Shown: positions 33,938 to 43,228 of the stretch, piece after piece
Layout of the letters: every line of letters begins with the position of its first letter
Position numbering within the stretch: the stretch's first letter is position 1
NCBI RefSeq assembly: GCF_900128475.1
Contig: NZ_LT635839.1
Span: 600,807-664,806, forward strand
Length of the DNA: 64,000 nucleotides
Reading direction: 5' to 3'
DNA from: Mediterranea massiliensis
GTDB lineage: Bacteria > Bacteroidota > Bacteroidia > Bacteroidales > Bacteroidaceae
Position numbers and translations under genes: made by a program
The notes under the pieces: model-generated
The model's input: only the letters and a program-made list of their open reading frames with translations
Told to the model about the DNA's origin: nothing
The model's database searches: none

Positions 33938-35260
33938 CACTACTGTCCAATAAAAGTTGGCTAATCGGTCTTTGAAATTATTGAAATACAGTCTTTTAAG
34001 TAGTATTTCTGAATGAAACGGATTTGAATTTGTAGTTTAGCGGTCAAATTGAAGACCGCTTATGAACCAAGATAAATACGTATTCGCTCAACTTACCGCT
34101 TTTCTGAACAGAACACAGTTCAACAACTTCGTTCGCAAGTATGATGGTAATCGCTACGTGAAGCAATTCACTTGCTGGAATCAGTTACTTGCTATGATGT
34201 TCGGACAACTGAGCAATCGTGAGAGCCTTCGCGACCTAATTGTAGCTTTTGAAGCGCATCGTTCCAAGCAATATCATCTTGGCTTGGGACGCAATCCAAT
34301 AGCCAAAGCCACCCTCGCTTATGCTAATCAGAATCGTGACTACAGAATCTTTGAAGACTTCGCATTCTATATGATGAAGGAAGCTTGCGAAAAGCGAGCA
34401 ACCAATATCTTGGAAATTCCAGGAAATAAGTATGCTTTTGATTCAACAACTATTCCGTTGTGTCTAGCCACATTTCCATGGGCGAAGTTCCGAAGAAAGA
34501 AAGGAGGTGTCAAAGCTCATGTCTTATATGACATTGAAGCACAAGTTCCTGCCTTCTATACTGTAACCGCAGCATCGAAACATGACTCTACGGCGATGTA
34601 CTCAATCCATTATGAACCAAATGCTTATTATATATTCGACAGGGCTTATGATTCTTTTAAGGAATTATATCGGATTCACCTGACAGGTTCCTTTTTCGTT
34701 GTCAGAGCTAAGACGAACTTGAAATGTACAACGGTTAAATGGAAGCGCAGGATGCCTAAGTATGTACTGACCGATGCTGAAGTGAAACTGACCGGATATC
34801 TCTCAGAGAAGAAATATCCCGAGTTATTCCGACTCATTCGTTACTACGATGAAGAGGATGACCGTGAGTTTACTTTCCTAACGAATGCAACACATGTCTC
34901 TGCATTGGATATTGCCAATCTCTATAAGAAAAGGTGGTTGGTCGAGCTCTTTTTCAAATGGCTAAAGCAACACCTTAAAATAAAGAGGTTCTGGGGTACA
35001 ACAGAAAACGCTGTCCGCATTCAAATCAGTGTGGCGATCATTACTTACTGTCTCGTAGCTATAGTTCAACACGATATGCAATTGAAACGCTCAATTTACG
35101 AAGTTTTGCAGATTCTAAGTATCTCTCTAACGGACAAAACCCACTTACGTGACCTGTTCGATAAGACTAATTTCAATGATGTCAAAGAACTCGATTGTCC
35201 CCTTTTTGAAGGACTATTTGATTAAATTTTTAACTCGTCCATTTTTATTGGACACTAATG
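33938..35260 (+). mobile_element. IS4-family-type insertion sequence, copy 2 (1323 bp)
   Basis: Same architecture as 3006-4330. Inward ends CACTACTGTCCAATAAAAGT (transposase-start side) and CATTAGTGTCCAATAAAAAT. It has one intact 387-residue transposase and a perfect 9-bp target duplication, TTTTAGGAA. It lies between GH2 and GH31 of the utilization locus and runs in the same direction. The nucleotide sequence differs from copy 1 at many synonymous positions, so it is a sister element, not a fresh copy. Confidence 0.92.
34062..35225 (+). CDS. IS4-family DDE transposase
   Basis: 387 residues beginning MNQDKYVFAQLTAFLNRTQF. Identical length to the transposase at 3042-4205 and nearly the same protein, with substitutions scattered throughout (for example NNFVRKY for NNYVRKY, CWNQLLAMM for CWNQMLAMM). 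The DDE core is present: KYAFDSTTIPL, YIFDRAYDSF, and YKKRWLVELFFKWLKQ with the catalytic Glu. The reading frame is intact. Confidence 0.92.
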   Translation: MNQDKYVFAQLTAFLNRTQFNNFVRKYDGNRYVKQFTCWNQLLAMMFGQLSNRESLRDLIVAFEAHRSKQYHLGLGRNPIAKATLAYANQNRDYRIFEDFAFYMMKEACEKRATNILEIPGNKYAFDSTTIPLCLATFPWAKFRRKKGGVKAHVLYDIEAQVPAFYTVTAASKHDSTAMYSIHYEPNAYYIFDRAYDSFKELYRIHLTGSFFVVRAKTNLKCTTVKWKRRMPKYVLTDAEVKLTGYLSEKKYPELFRLIRYYDEEDDREFTFLTNATHVSALDIANLYKKRWLVELFFKWLKQHLKIKRFWGTTENAVRIQISVAIITYCLVAIVQHDMQLKRSIYEVLQILSISLTDKTHLRDLFDKTNFNDVKELDCPLFEGLFD

Positions 35261-35269
35261 TTTTAGGAA
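35261..35269. repeat. 9-bp target-site duplication, right copy (TTTTAGGAA)
   Basis: Ends five bases before the GH31 ATG, so the leader bases next to that start codon were preserved by the duplication. Confidence 0.9.
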
Positions 35270-35274
35270 TTAAA

Positions 35275-37428
35275 ATGAAAACAAAAAAAATTATATTGGG
35301 AATAGTTGTTTGCTTTTTGTTATATCCTGTACAAGCACAGATTGTGTGGCAACAAATGGCACCTGGTGTTTGGAAAGGTGTAATAGGAACGCCTGAGGAT
35401 TATTCGTTGTTGGCGGTCGCAGGGGTTCTTCCTTTGAAAGAAGGTTTTACACGCTTGCCTGAGGTACATTTGCCAGAGTTGGCAAATGAAATTGTTGGAA
35501 CAATTCAGGATGGAAAGACATATCTTCAGATACCGTTGGAAAAGGAAGAACAAATATTTGGGTTTGGGCTAAATTTTCAGACGGTTCATCAGCGTGGAAA
35601 AATTCTGAATCTACACGTGGATCATTATGGTGGTAAAGACAATGGACGTACACATGCCCCTGTTCCTTTTTATGTATCCAGTTTGGGCTATGGCATTTTG
35701 GTTAATTCAGCTCGTTATTTGACTGTTTATGCAGGGAGTGGCGTACGTAAGGATAGTCCTAACGCCCCGATTGCCAGAGACAGGAATACAAATAAGGATT
35801 GGACGTCTGCTCCTTATTCTGATGCAGTTTCTATTTTGGTTCCTGCACGAGGTGTGGAGATTTTTCTTTTTGCAGGGCCTACTCCGATGGATGCCATTCG
35901 TCGTTATAATTTGTATTGTGGGGGTGGCGCTTTGCCTCCTCGCTGGGGACTGGGTTTTACACAACGTACGCAGAAATTATATACGGCTGATGATGTGGAA
36001 AGAGAAATAGATGAATTTGAACGTCGTGGATTTCCATTGGATTTTATAGGTTTGGAACCTGGTTGGCAAAGTAAAGCTTATCCCTGTACGTTGGAATGGG
36101 ATAAAAAGCGTTTCCCAAATCCTGTTGATTTTATCAAAAAGATGGCAAAAAAGGGAGTGCGTATTAATTTGTGGACTAATCCTTATCTTTCTCCTGAATC
36201 AGATATATATAAGCGGATGTATCCTGTTAGCGGTTCCCATACGGTATGGTGTGGTATTGTTCCCGATATGGCTGACAGTCTTGCTCGTCAGCTTTGGATG
36301 GATAAACTGGAAAAGGAGCATGTTTGTATAGGTGTTAGTGGTTATAAAATTGATGAGGTAGATGGATATGATCGATATTTGTGGCCCGATGTGGCAACTT
36401 TTCCGAGTGGAATTCCTGCTGAACAGATGCGTCAGACGTATGGATTGTGGATGCAACGTACTACTTCGAAGTTATATGAAAAATATAATCAGCGTACATT
36501 CGGTTTGGTTCGTGGATCCAATGCGGGAGCCAGTTCCTTTCCTTATGTGATTTATAATGATTATTATAGCCATCAGGATTTTATAACAGCATTGGTTAAT
36601 TCAGGCTTTTGCGGAGTGTTGTGGACTCCTGAAGTGCGCAGCTCTAAGACGGGAGAAGAGTGGTTGAGACGTTTTCAGTCTGTGGTATTTTCGCCGATGG
36701 CCATGATTAATGCTTGGTCCAATGGCACTAAACCGTGGTCGTTTCCAGAAGTTGCTGAACAAGTTAAGGAATATGCAATCTTACGTATGCGGATGATGCC
36801 TTATTGGTATACAGAATTTGCGCGTTATCATTTTGATGGTATTCCTCCGTTCCGTGCCGTCAATTTGGAATCCGGATTTAATCCAAAACAATCGGTTCGT
36901 ATGGAAGTGGAAAATGATAATTTGGATGATAATCCATATATGGAAGCCATTTCGAAAGAAATAAAGGATCAGTACATGGCCGGTGAGTATCTTTTGGTAG
37001 CTCCAATGTTTACAGGGCAGAAAGAACGTTACGTCGTTCTCCCTAAAGGGAATTGGTATGATTTCTATACGGGTGAGTATGTTGGTAACGGTGAACGGAT
37101 AACCGTATCACCTGGTTTGGACCATATCCCTGTTTTTGTTAAGGATGGGGCTATTATTCCAATGATGGAACCTATGTTGCATGCTCCTAAGGCAGGGCAG
37201 AAGATAAATCTGGAAATACGGCATTATGGAAAAGCAGAAGGACGATATTTCCTGTATGACGATGACGGAGAAACGTTTGATTATAAGAAAGGAATATTTT
37301 CTTGGAGGGAAATCAATGTAATCTATGATGAAAAAGATCGTTTGAAGGGTACTATTTCCAAGGCAGAAAAGGGAAAGCTTGATAATATAGCCAAGGTTAC
37401 GTGGAAGTTTATGACAACTGATAAATAA
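35275..37428 (+). CDS. GH31 alpha-glycosidase
   Basis: 717 residues, with the signal peptide MKTKKIILGIVVCFLLYPVQA cut before Q. N-terminal galactose-mutarotase-like sandwich (to ~200). Barrel: RWGLGFTQRTQKLYTADDVE, FPLDFIGLEPGWQS, SGYKIDEVDG with the nucleophile Asp360, and RGSNAGASSFPYVIYNDYYS with the acid/base region, then a C-terminal beta domain. GH31 members act on alpha-glucosides, alpha-xylosides, alpha-galactosides and others; the deviating NDYYS in place of the usual SGD hints at a non-glucosidase. The frame opens inside the IS, but the signal peptide fixes the start at 35275. GH36 follows after 12 bases. Confidence 0.9.
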   Translation: MKTKKIILGIVVCFLLYPVQAQIVWQQMAPGVWKGVIGTPEDYSLLAVAGVLPLKEGFTRLPEVHLPELANEIVGTIQDGKTYLQIPLEKEEQIFGFGLNFQTVHQRGKILNLHVDHYGGKDNGRTHAPVPFYVSSLGYGILVNSARYLTVYAGSGVRKDSPNAPIARDRNTNKDWTSAPYSDAVSILVPARGVEIFLFAGPTPMDAIRRYNLYCGGGALPPRWGLGFTQRTQKLYTADDVEREIDEFERRGFPLDFIGLEPGWQSKAYPCTLEWDKKRFPNPVDFIKKMAKKGVRINLWTNPYLSPESDIYKRMYPVSGSHTVWCGIVPDMADSLARQLWMDKLEKEHVCIGVSGYKIDEVDGYDRYLWPDVATFPSGIPAEQMRQTYGLWMQRTTSKLYEKYNQRTFGLVRGSNAGASSFPYVIYNDYYSHQDFITALVNSGFCGVLWTPEVRSSKTGEEWLRRFQSVVFSPMAMINAWSNGTKPWSFPEVAEQVKEYAILRMRMMPYWYTEFARYHFDGIPPFRAVNLESGFNPKQSVRMEVENDNLDDNPYMEAISKEIKDQYMAGEYLLVAPMFTGQKERYVVLPKGNWYDFYTGEYVGNGERITVSPGLDHIPVFVKDGAIIPMMEPMLHAPKAGQKINLEIRHYGKAEGRYFLYDDDGETFDYKKGIFSWREINVIYDEKDRLKGTISKAEKGKLDNIAKVTWKFMTTDK

Positions 37429-37440
37429 TAACAAAAATAT

Positions 37441-39615
37441 ATGAAGATAAGAATTGGCATATTAGTTTTATTTTATGTTTGTACACTTTGGCTTCATGCG
37501 GCTGATAGTTCCCCTCTAAAGGAATGGTTTGAAATTACTTCTGGCGAACTGAAACTGACTTTTATGGTTGGTACCGACAATCGATTGTATCAGTTGGGAT
37601 TCGGTGATGCTGTCCAAAAAGTGCCCATGCCTTCTAAGATTCCTTCGCGCGAATGGGAATTTTTCCCTCCTTATGGTAATGGTGTGCTGACCGAGCCTGC
37701 TCTACAGGTCACTCACGTAGATGGAAATACATCTACTGAACTTCACTATATGGGGCATCAGACGACGGAAGAGGAAAAAGGAATTCGGAAGACGACAATC
37801 TTATTAAAGGATCCTGTTTATCCGTTTTACGTCAATGTCCATATTCGTAGTTATGAGAATCAAAGTATGATGGAAATTTGGAATGAAGTACGACATGAAG
37901 AAAATGGTACAGTGACTCTTTACCGTTTTGCTTCTGCTGCTCCGATTATTAAAGCCAACGAATATTGGCTAACTCAGTTTTCCGGTAATTATAAGCGAGA
38001 AGCAACTTTGTCAGAAGAACGTCTTTCAGGAGGAATTAAAATTTTGGACTCTAAATTGGGTGTTCGTACCCATCAAATGCGTATTCCTTCGTTTATGCTT
38101 GCTTTGAATGCTCCAGCCGACGAGAGGAAGGGTGAAGCGTTGGCCGGATCGTTACGGTGGAGTGGAAGTTTCCAGTTCGCTTTTGATATGGACTGGAACA
38201 GCAATCTTCGTTTGTTGACAGGAATGAACCCTATAGAGGCACATTATCAGTTGGAAACAGGTAAAATATTTACTACTCCGGCTATGCTTTATGCCTATAG
38301 TAAACAGGGTAAAGGAGAAGCTAGTCGACGTTATCATCGTTGGGCGATGAAGTATGGTATACGCGATTCACAGAAAGATCGTCCAGTGTTGCTAAATAAC
38401 TGGGAGGCTACCCATTGTGACTTTGATGAAGAACGGTTGGTGAAATTGTTCGACGAGGCACGCCAGATAGGTGTAGAACTTTTTTTGTTGGACGATGGAT
38501 GGTTTGGCAATGGCCTTTATTCGCGTGACGACGATAAACGCGGTTTGGGTGATTGGGAGCCTTCCGCTAAAAAATTGCCACATGGCTTATCGTATATTGC
38601 CCGCGAGGCGCTTAAGCGCAAAGTGAAATTTGGAATTTGGCTGGAACCGGAAATGGTTAATCCGAAAAGTGAACTCTATCAGAAACATCCGGATTGGATA
38701 ATTACTCAACCTAGACGTGCTCCTATTTTGGGACGGAATCAGGAGATCTTGGATTTGACCCGGCCAGAAGTACAAGCTTTTGAATGGGGTATTATCGATA
38801 AAACGTTACGGCCTAATCCTGGCATAACATATGTCAAGTGGGATTGTAACCGTTATATTACCCAGCCGGGATCCAGCTATTTACCTCCTAATAAACAGAG
38901 TCATTTGTGGAGGGATTATACGTGGACTCTTTATAGATTAATGAGGCGTTTTGCAAGGGATTTTCCTAATGTCATGGCTATGCTTTGTGCCGGTGGAGCT
39001 GGACGTGTGGACTATGGTGCACTTCCTTATTTTCACAGCTTTTGGCCAAGCGACAACACCGATCCGTTGGCTCGTATCAAGATACAATGGGGATTTTCTC
39101 ATTTTTTCCCGGCAAGTTCTATTTCTGCGCATGTCACTCGAAAGGGAAAGCGGCATCTGAAATTAGCCATCGATGTGGCGTTGAGCGGTGCTTTTGGCAT
39201 TGACTTGGCACTTGACAAAGCTACCACTAGTGAACGTGAACTGCTTGCAGATGGCGTCTGATTGTATAAAGAACGCATTCGTTCATTGGTAATGAAGGGA
39301 GAGATTTACCGTTTAATATCCCCTTATGATCATCCAGTAGCTTCATTGAGTTATGTGTCTCCTAATCAAAATGATGCTGTTGTTTATTTATATCAATTGG
39401 AAGATGGTCGAGTACCTCAAGTTTATTTGGAAGGGTTGGCTTCTGATGCCGATTATCTAGTTGAAGAAGTAAATTTGCCACAGGGAAGAAATTCTCGTTT
39501 CCGCATCCATAAGCAGGTAGTTAGTGGCAACGAGTTGATGGAACAGGGAATCGAAAATCCATTGAGTACTAAATTCGAGAGTGCTATTCTTATTTTCAGA
39601 AAAATAAATGATTGA
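37441..39615 (+). pseudogene. GH36 alpha-galactosidase interrupted by an in-frame TGA
   Basis: The first open stretch (37441-39261, 606 residues) has a signal peptide, the N-terminal beta-supersandwich and a complete catalytic barrel: LFLLDDGWFG, KFGIWLEPEMVNP, YVKWDCNR with the nucleophile Asp468 and FWPSDNTDP with the acid/base Asp538. TGA at 39259-39261 stops it. The same frame continues directly for 117 codons (LYKERIRSL, KGEIYRLISP, then a beta-rich end), the normal GH36 C-terminal domain. A single base change would explain this. The catalytic domain is intact, so a truncated protein could still fold, but loss of the C-terminal domain usually destabilises. Substrate: terminal alpha-galactose. 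Confidence 0.85.
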
Positions 39616-39620
39616 TAGAT

Positions 39621-41651
39621 ATGAAATTTTTTTTATGTATAATGGCATTGTGGCTCTACCTTCCTGTTGGGGCTGTAGAAGACGTAGCTGACCGTTGGCA
39701 TATTTGTCAGGATGGATCTATTCAATGGATTCCAAGCGAGAGACTACCTCATGAAGATCATTTGGAAATGAGCGGACAACAATTGTCTGTAGTGCTTCGT
39801 TACGGGGTGGATGCTAACTGTAGATTTCATGTGAATCGAAGCTTAGTGTTTCCCATGCTTCGGATGAAGCCCAACAAGACACAGGATAATTTAAAACAGC
39901 GTTTCGACGTGAATATTCCATTGTTGGTCACCGTGAATGATCAAACGTTGTTGCACGAGATTGTACGTAGCGTGACATTTAACGGAATCATGCGCGTGGA
40001 AAGTGACTTTAGCTATATTCACCGTCGAAAAGAACAACACCACACGATTCATGTGACTCGTTGTTTCTATCCTTCGACAGAGTCTGCTAGATATATTGAG
40101 GAATATATATTCAAAAATAATAGTCAAAATTCGATTAATCTACGAGTACCTGAATGGAAGGTCGCTTATACAACACCTGAGGAAGCTGGGGTATATGGAA
40201 GTTATCGTGTGGAAGCTTCTCTTTCCAGTTCGGGAGTATTTTTGTTAAATCCTGGTGATTCGTTGGATTTCTATGCAGTTTTTTCTGGAGAGAAGGTCCA
40301 GGGTGTCAACAAGTCTCTGCTTTCAGTTGAGGATGTGAAGAAAGAACGTTCTGCTCGTTTGGATTTGGTGAAACAATGGTGGAATAATCTGGTGCTTGAG
40401 ACACCTGACCCAGTCTTGAACCGGATGTTTGCTTTTGCCAAACTTCGTGGCGCTGAAAGTATTTATCGTACAAAAGGAGGCCTGATGCACGGCCCTGGTG
40501 GAGAAGCTTATTATGCTGCAATATGGGCTAATGATCAGGCTGAATATATTAACCCTTTCTTTCCTTTCTTAGGATATGGTATCGGCAATGAGTCAGCACT
40601 GAATTCGTTTCGTCATTTTGCTCGTTATATGAATCCTGAATACACGCCCATACCCAGTTCTATCATTTCGGAAGGAATTGGGACGTGGCATGGTGCTAAG
40701 GATCGTGGCGATGGGGCGATGATAGCTTATGGTGCTGCTCGTTATGCATTGGCTCGCGGCAATTTGGCTGAAGCAAAGGAATTGTGGCCTCTTATCGAGT
40801 GGTGTCTGGAGTATTGTAATCGGAAATTGACACCTGAGGGAGTTGTGGCTTCTGATTCTGATGAATTGGAGAACCGTTTTCCTGCAGGTGAAGCCAATCT
40901 CTGTACATCGACCTTGTATTATGATGCTTTGCGTTCTGTAGCTTGGCTCGGGCGTGAACTCGGGATAGATAGAAAACAATGCCATGATTACGAGAAGAGG
41001 GCAAAGGCTATGGAGCGAGCCATTGAAGAATATTTTGGCTCTGAAATTGAGGGCTTTCACAGTTACCGATATTATAAGGGTAACGATATTCTCCGTTCTT
41101 GGATTTGCATGCCACTGGTTATGGGCATCTATACCCGTGCGGAGGGAACTGTTGACGCATTGTTCTCTTCTCGTCTGTGGACAGACGATGGTTTGCTGAC
41201 ACAAGCTGGTACAAAGACCTTTTGGGATCGGTCTACGCTTTATGCTCTTCGGGGAACCATTGCGGCTGGTGAAGTAGAAAAAGGCGTTGCCTTTTTAAAG
41301 AAATATTCTCGTCGTCGTTTACTGGGTGAGCATGTACCTTATGCGATTGAGGCTTGGCCAGAAGGTGATCAGCGCCATCTTTCTGCTGAGAGTGGACTAT
41401 ATTGTCGCATTTATACGGAAGGACTTTTCGGCATTCGGCCCATCGGATTGCGTAGTTTTGAACTGACTCCTCGTTTACCGGAGGAATGGGCATACATGAA
41501 TCTGAACAAAATACGTGCTTTCAATTCTGATTTTGACATTCATGTGTCGCGTGAAGAGAATAATAAACTTCGGGTGGATATTCGAAAAGACGGGAAGTCA
41601 GTGATGAGTAAATTAGTGTCTGGAGGGCAAAGTATTCGTGTGAGTTTATAA
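39621..41651 (+). CDS. Six-hairpin (alpha/alpha)6 glycosidase-like protein, family unassigned
   Basis: 676 residues; signal peptide MKFFLCIMALWLYLPVGAVE. About 200 residues of beta sandwich come first. An (alpha/alpha)6 region then starts near 260 with FAKLRGAESIYRTKGGLMHG, YYAAIWANDQAEYINPFFPF, SSIISEGIGTWHGAKDRGDG, ASDSDELENRFPAGEANLCT and HVPYAIEAWPEGDQRHLSAE. Clusters of acidic residues (DSDELE, EAWPEGDQ) look like a glycosidase active site. The fold resembles inverting six-hairpin hydrolases, but I cannot place it in a numbered GH family. It starts just after GH36 and ends 14 bases before the beta-helix gene, all in one operon. Confidence 0.62.
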   Translation: MKFFLCIMALWLYLPVGAVEDVADRWHICQDGSIQWIPSERLPHEDHLEMSGQQLSVVLRYGVDANCRFHVNRSLVFPMLRMKPNKTQDNLKQRFDVNIPLLVTVNDQTLLHEIVRSVTFNGIMRVESDFSYIHRRKEQHHTIHVTRCFYPSTESARYIEEYIFKNNSQNSINLRVPEWKVAYTTPEEAGVYGSYRVEASLSSSGVFLLNPGDSLDFYAVFSGEKVQGVNKSLLSVEDVKKERSARLDLVKQWWNNLVLETPDPVLNRMFAFAKLRGAESIYRTKGGLMHGPGGEAYYAAIWANDQAEYINPFFPFLGYGIGNESALNSFRHFARYMNPEYTPIPSSIISEGIGTWHGAKDRGDGAMIAYGAARYALARGNLAEAKELWPLIEWCLEYCNRKLTPEGVVASDSDELENRFPAGEANLCTSTLYYDALRSVAWLGRELGIDRKQCHDYEKRAKAMERAIEEYFGSEIEGFHSYRYYKGNDILRSWICMPLVMGIYTRAEGTVDALFSSRLWTDDGLLTQAGTKTFWDRSTLYALRGTIAAGEVEKGVAFLKKYSRRRLLGEHVPYAIEAWPEGDQRHLSAESGLYCRIYTEGLFGIRPIGLRSFELTPRLPEEWAYMNLNKIRAFNSDFDIHVSREENNKLRVDIRKDGKSVMSKLVSGGQSIRVSL

Positions 41652-41665
41652 AGAATGAAAAACAA

Positions 41666-43225
41666 ATGAAGAGGTTATTTCAAGGTTTCTGGCTGATATT
41701 GTGCCTTTTTTGTTCTGCGAGTCTGTGTGGACAAATTAAATTGTCTTCAGGTTGGCAGTCATCGTTCGTTCGGATTACATCCGAGGGTAAATTGATTTAT
41801 ATTCCTGATGAAAAGGGGAATACTATTCCTGATTTCAGTCAGGTGGGTTATCATCATGGTAATCGTTCCTTGCCATTTCCGAAAGTGATAGACGTAGTGT
41901 TAACTCCGGTTGAGGGAAAGGATAATCGACCGATGATTCAGGCGGCAATTGATGAAGTGTCGCGCAAGCAGCCGGATGCTGATGGACATCGTGGAACGAT
42001 TTTGCTGAAACGTGGTTTGTATCCTGTGCATGGTACGATTCAGATCAGTCAAAGCGGTATCGTGCTGATGGGTGAGGGTGATAATGTGCACGAGACTTGT
42101 TTGCTGGCTGTAGGTAAGGAACGTTTCCCTTTGATTAAGGTATCAGGTAAAGGCCGTGTGGAGGAAATTGAAGGGACACGTGTTCGCATTACGGATCATT
42201 TTGTCCCTGTAGGGACCACTTCTCTTACTGTGGAGAAATCCAATGCTTTTCGTCCAGGTGATCGTGTAATTGTTGTTCGTCCCGGTACAGATGAGTGGAT
42301 TCATGATATTCGGATGGATTGTATTGTGGAACGAAAGGGTACCCGCCAATGGAAAGCTTCTGAATATAATCTTTCCTATGAACGTGAGGTCATAAAGGTA
42401 GAAGGTAAACGGATATATATTGATAATCCCATTGTCATGCAGATGGAGGAAAAGTATGGCGGTGGAGAAGTTTATAAATATTCGTTTAATGGACGTATCC
42501 GTGAAGTTGGTGTCATGAGTATATGTTTAGAGTCTGAGTTTGAAGATTATGAGGATACCAACCATGGGTGGATCGGTTTACTCTTTGATAAGGTTGAAAA
42601 TTGTTGGGCGTGTAATATTACATGTCGTTATTTCGGTTATGCTGGTATAAGTTGTGATACGGCTTCCAAGAATGTGACGGTGGCAGATTGCCGTTGTCTG
42701 GAAATGAAGTCTATGATAACAGGTGGGTTCCGCTATTCGTTTAATAATTGCGGGCAGCAGAATTTGTTTATGAATTGTCAAGCAACGGAAGGGAGGCATG
42801 ATTTTGTGACAGGTGCCAAAGTATGTGGTCCGAATGTGTTTTACAATTGTATCGCATCGCAAACTTATGCAGATATTGGTCCGCACCATCGTTGGGCATC
42901 TGGGACTTTGTATGATAACGTTTATACCGATGGCGAGATTAATGTACAGGATCGCGGCAACTGGGGATCGGGTCACGGATGGGCTGGAGTTACTCAGGTG
43001 TTATGGAATTGTAGGGCGAAGGGGGCAGCTATCCAGTCTCCATGGGCTTCGGGCGATAATTATTGCATTGGTTTGAAGGGTAAGAAAGTGCAAGGACGTT
43101 TGTCCGGTCGTCCGGATGCTCGTTGGGAAGGTCAGAATGAGTCGAATGTATTTCCCCGTTCTCTTTATGTTGCCCAGCTAATGGCCCGGCATAAGAATCT
43201 GGATTTAACAATTTTAAATAAGTAA
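41666..43225 (+). CDS. Secreted parallel beta-helix protein (DUF4955-like, possible lyase)
   Basis: 519 residues with a signal peptide (MKRLFQGFWLILCLFCSASL, cut before QIK); no lipobox, so probably periplasmic. After residue ~60 it follows a pectate-lyase-like right-handed helix: AAIDEVSRK, GTILLKRGLYPVHGTI and GIVLMGEGDN. The second half has EGRHDFVTGAKVCGPNVFYN, IGPHHRWASGTLYDNV and VQDRGNWGSGHGWAG followed by NYCIGLKG. These resemble proteins annotated DUF4955 (from memory). The protein at 58119-60260 repeats the same helix and the same His/Arg/Lys/Trp-rich loops. Reaction unknown; a lyase or hydrolase on a uronic-acid glycan is plausible. Confidence 0.7.
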   Translation: MKRLFQGFWLILCLFCSASLCGQIKLSSGWQSSFVRITSEGKLIYIPDEKGNTIPDFSQVGYHHGNRSLPFPKVIDVVLTPVEGKDNRPMIQAAIDEVSRKQPDADGHRGTILLKRGLYPVHGTIQISQSGIVLMGEGDNVHETCLLAVGKERFPLIKVSGKGRVEEIEGTRVRITDHFVPVGTTSLTVEKSNAFRPGDRVIVVRPGTDEWIHDIRMDCIVERKGTRQWKASEYNLSYEREVIKVEGKRIYIDNPIVMQMEEKYGGGEVYKYSFNGRIREVGVMSICLESEFEDYEDTNHGWIGLLFDKVENCWACNITCRYFGYAGISCDTASKNVTVADCRCLEMKSMITGGFRYSFNNCGQQNLFMNCQATEGRHDFVTGAKVCGPNVFYNCIASQTYADIGPHHRWASGTLYDNVYTDGEINVQDRGNWGSGHGWAGVTQVLWNCRAKGAAIQSPWASGDNYCIGLKGKKVQGRLSGRPDARWEGQNESNVFPRSLYVAQLMARHKNLDLTILNK

Positions 43226-43228
43226 ACA

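Noticed and set aside
39259..39261. TGA in GH36 as a selenocysteine codon
   Set aside because: The position is at the start of the C-terminal beta domain, not in a redox site, and no selenocysteine-insertion hairpin is obvious.
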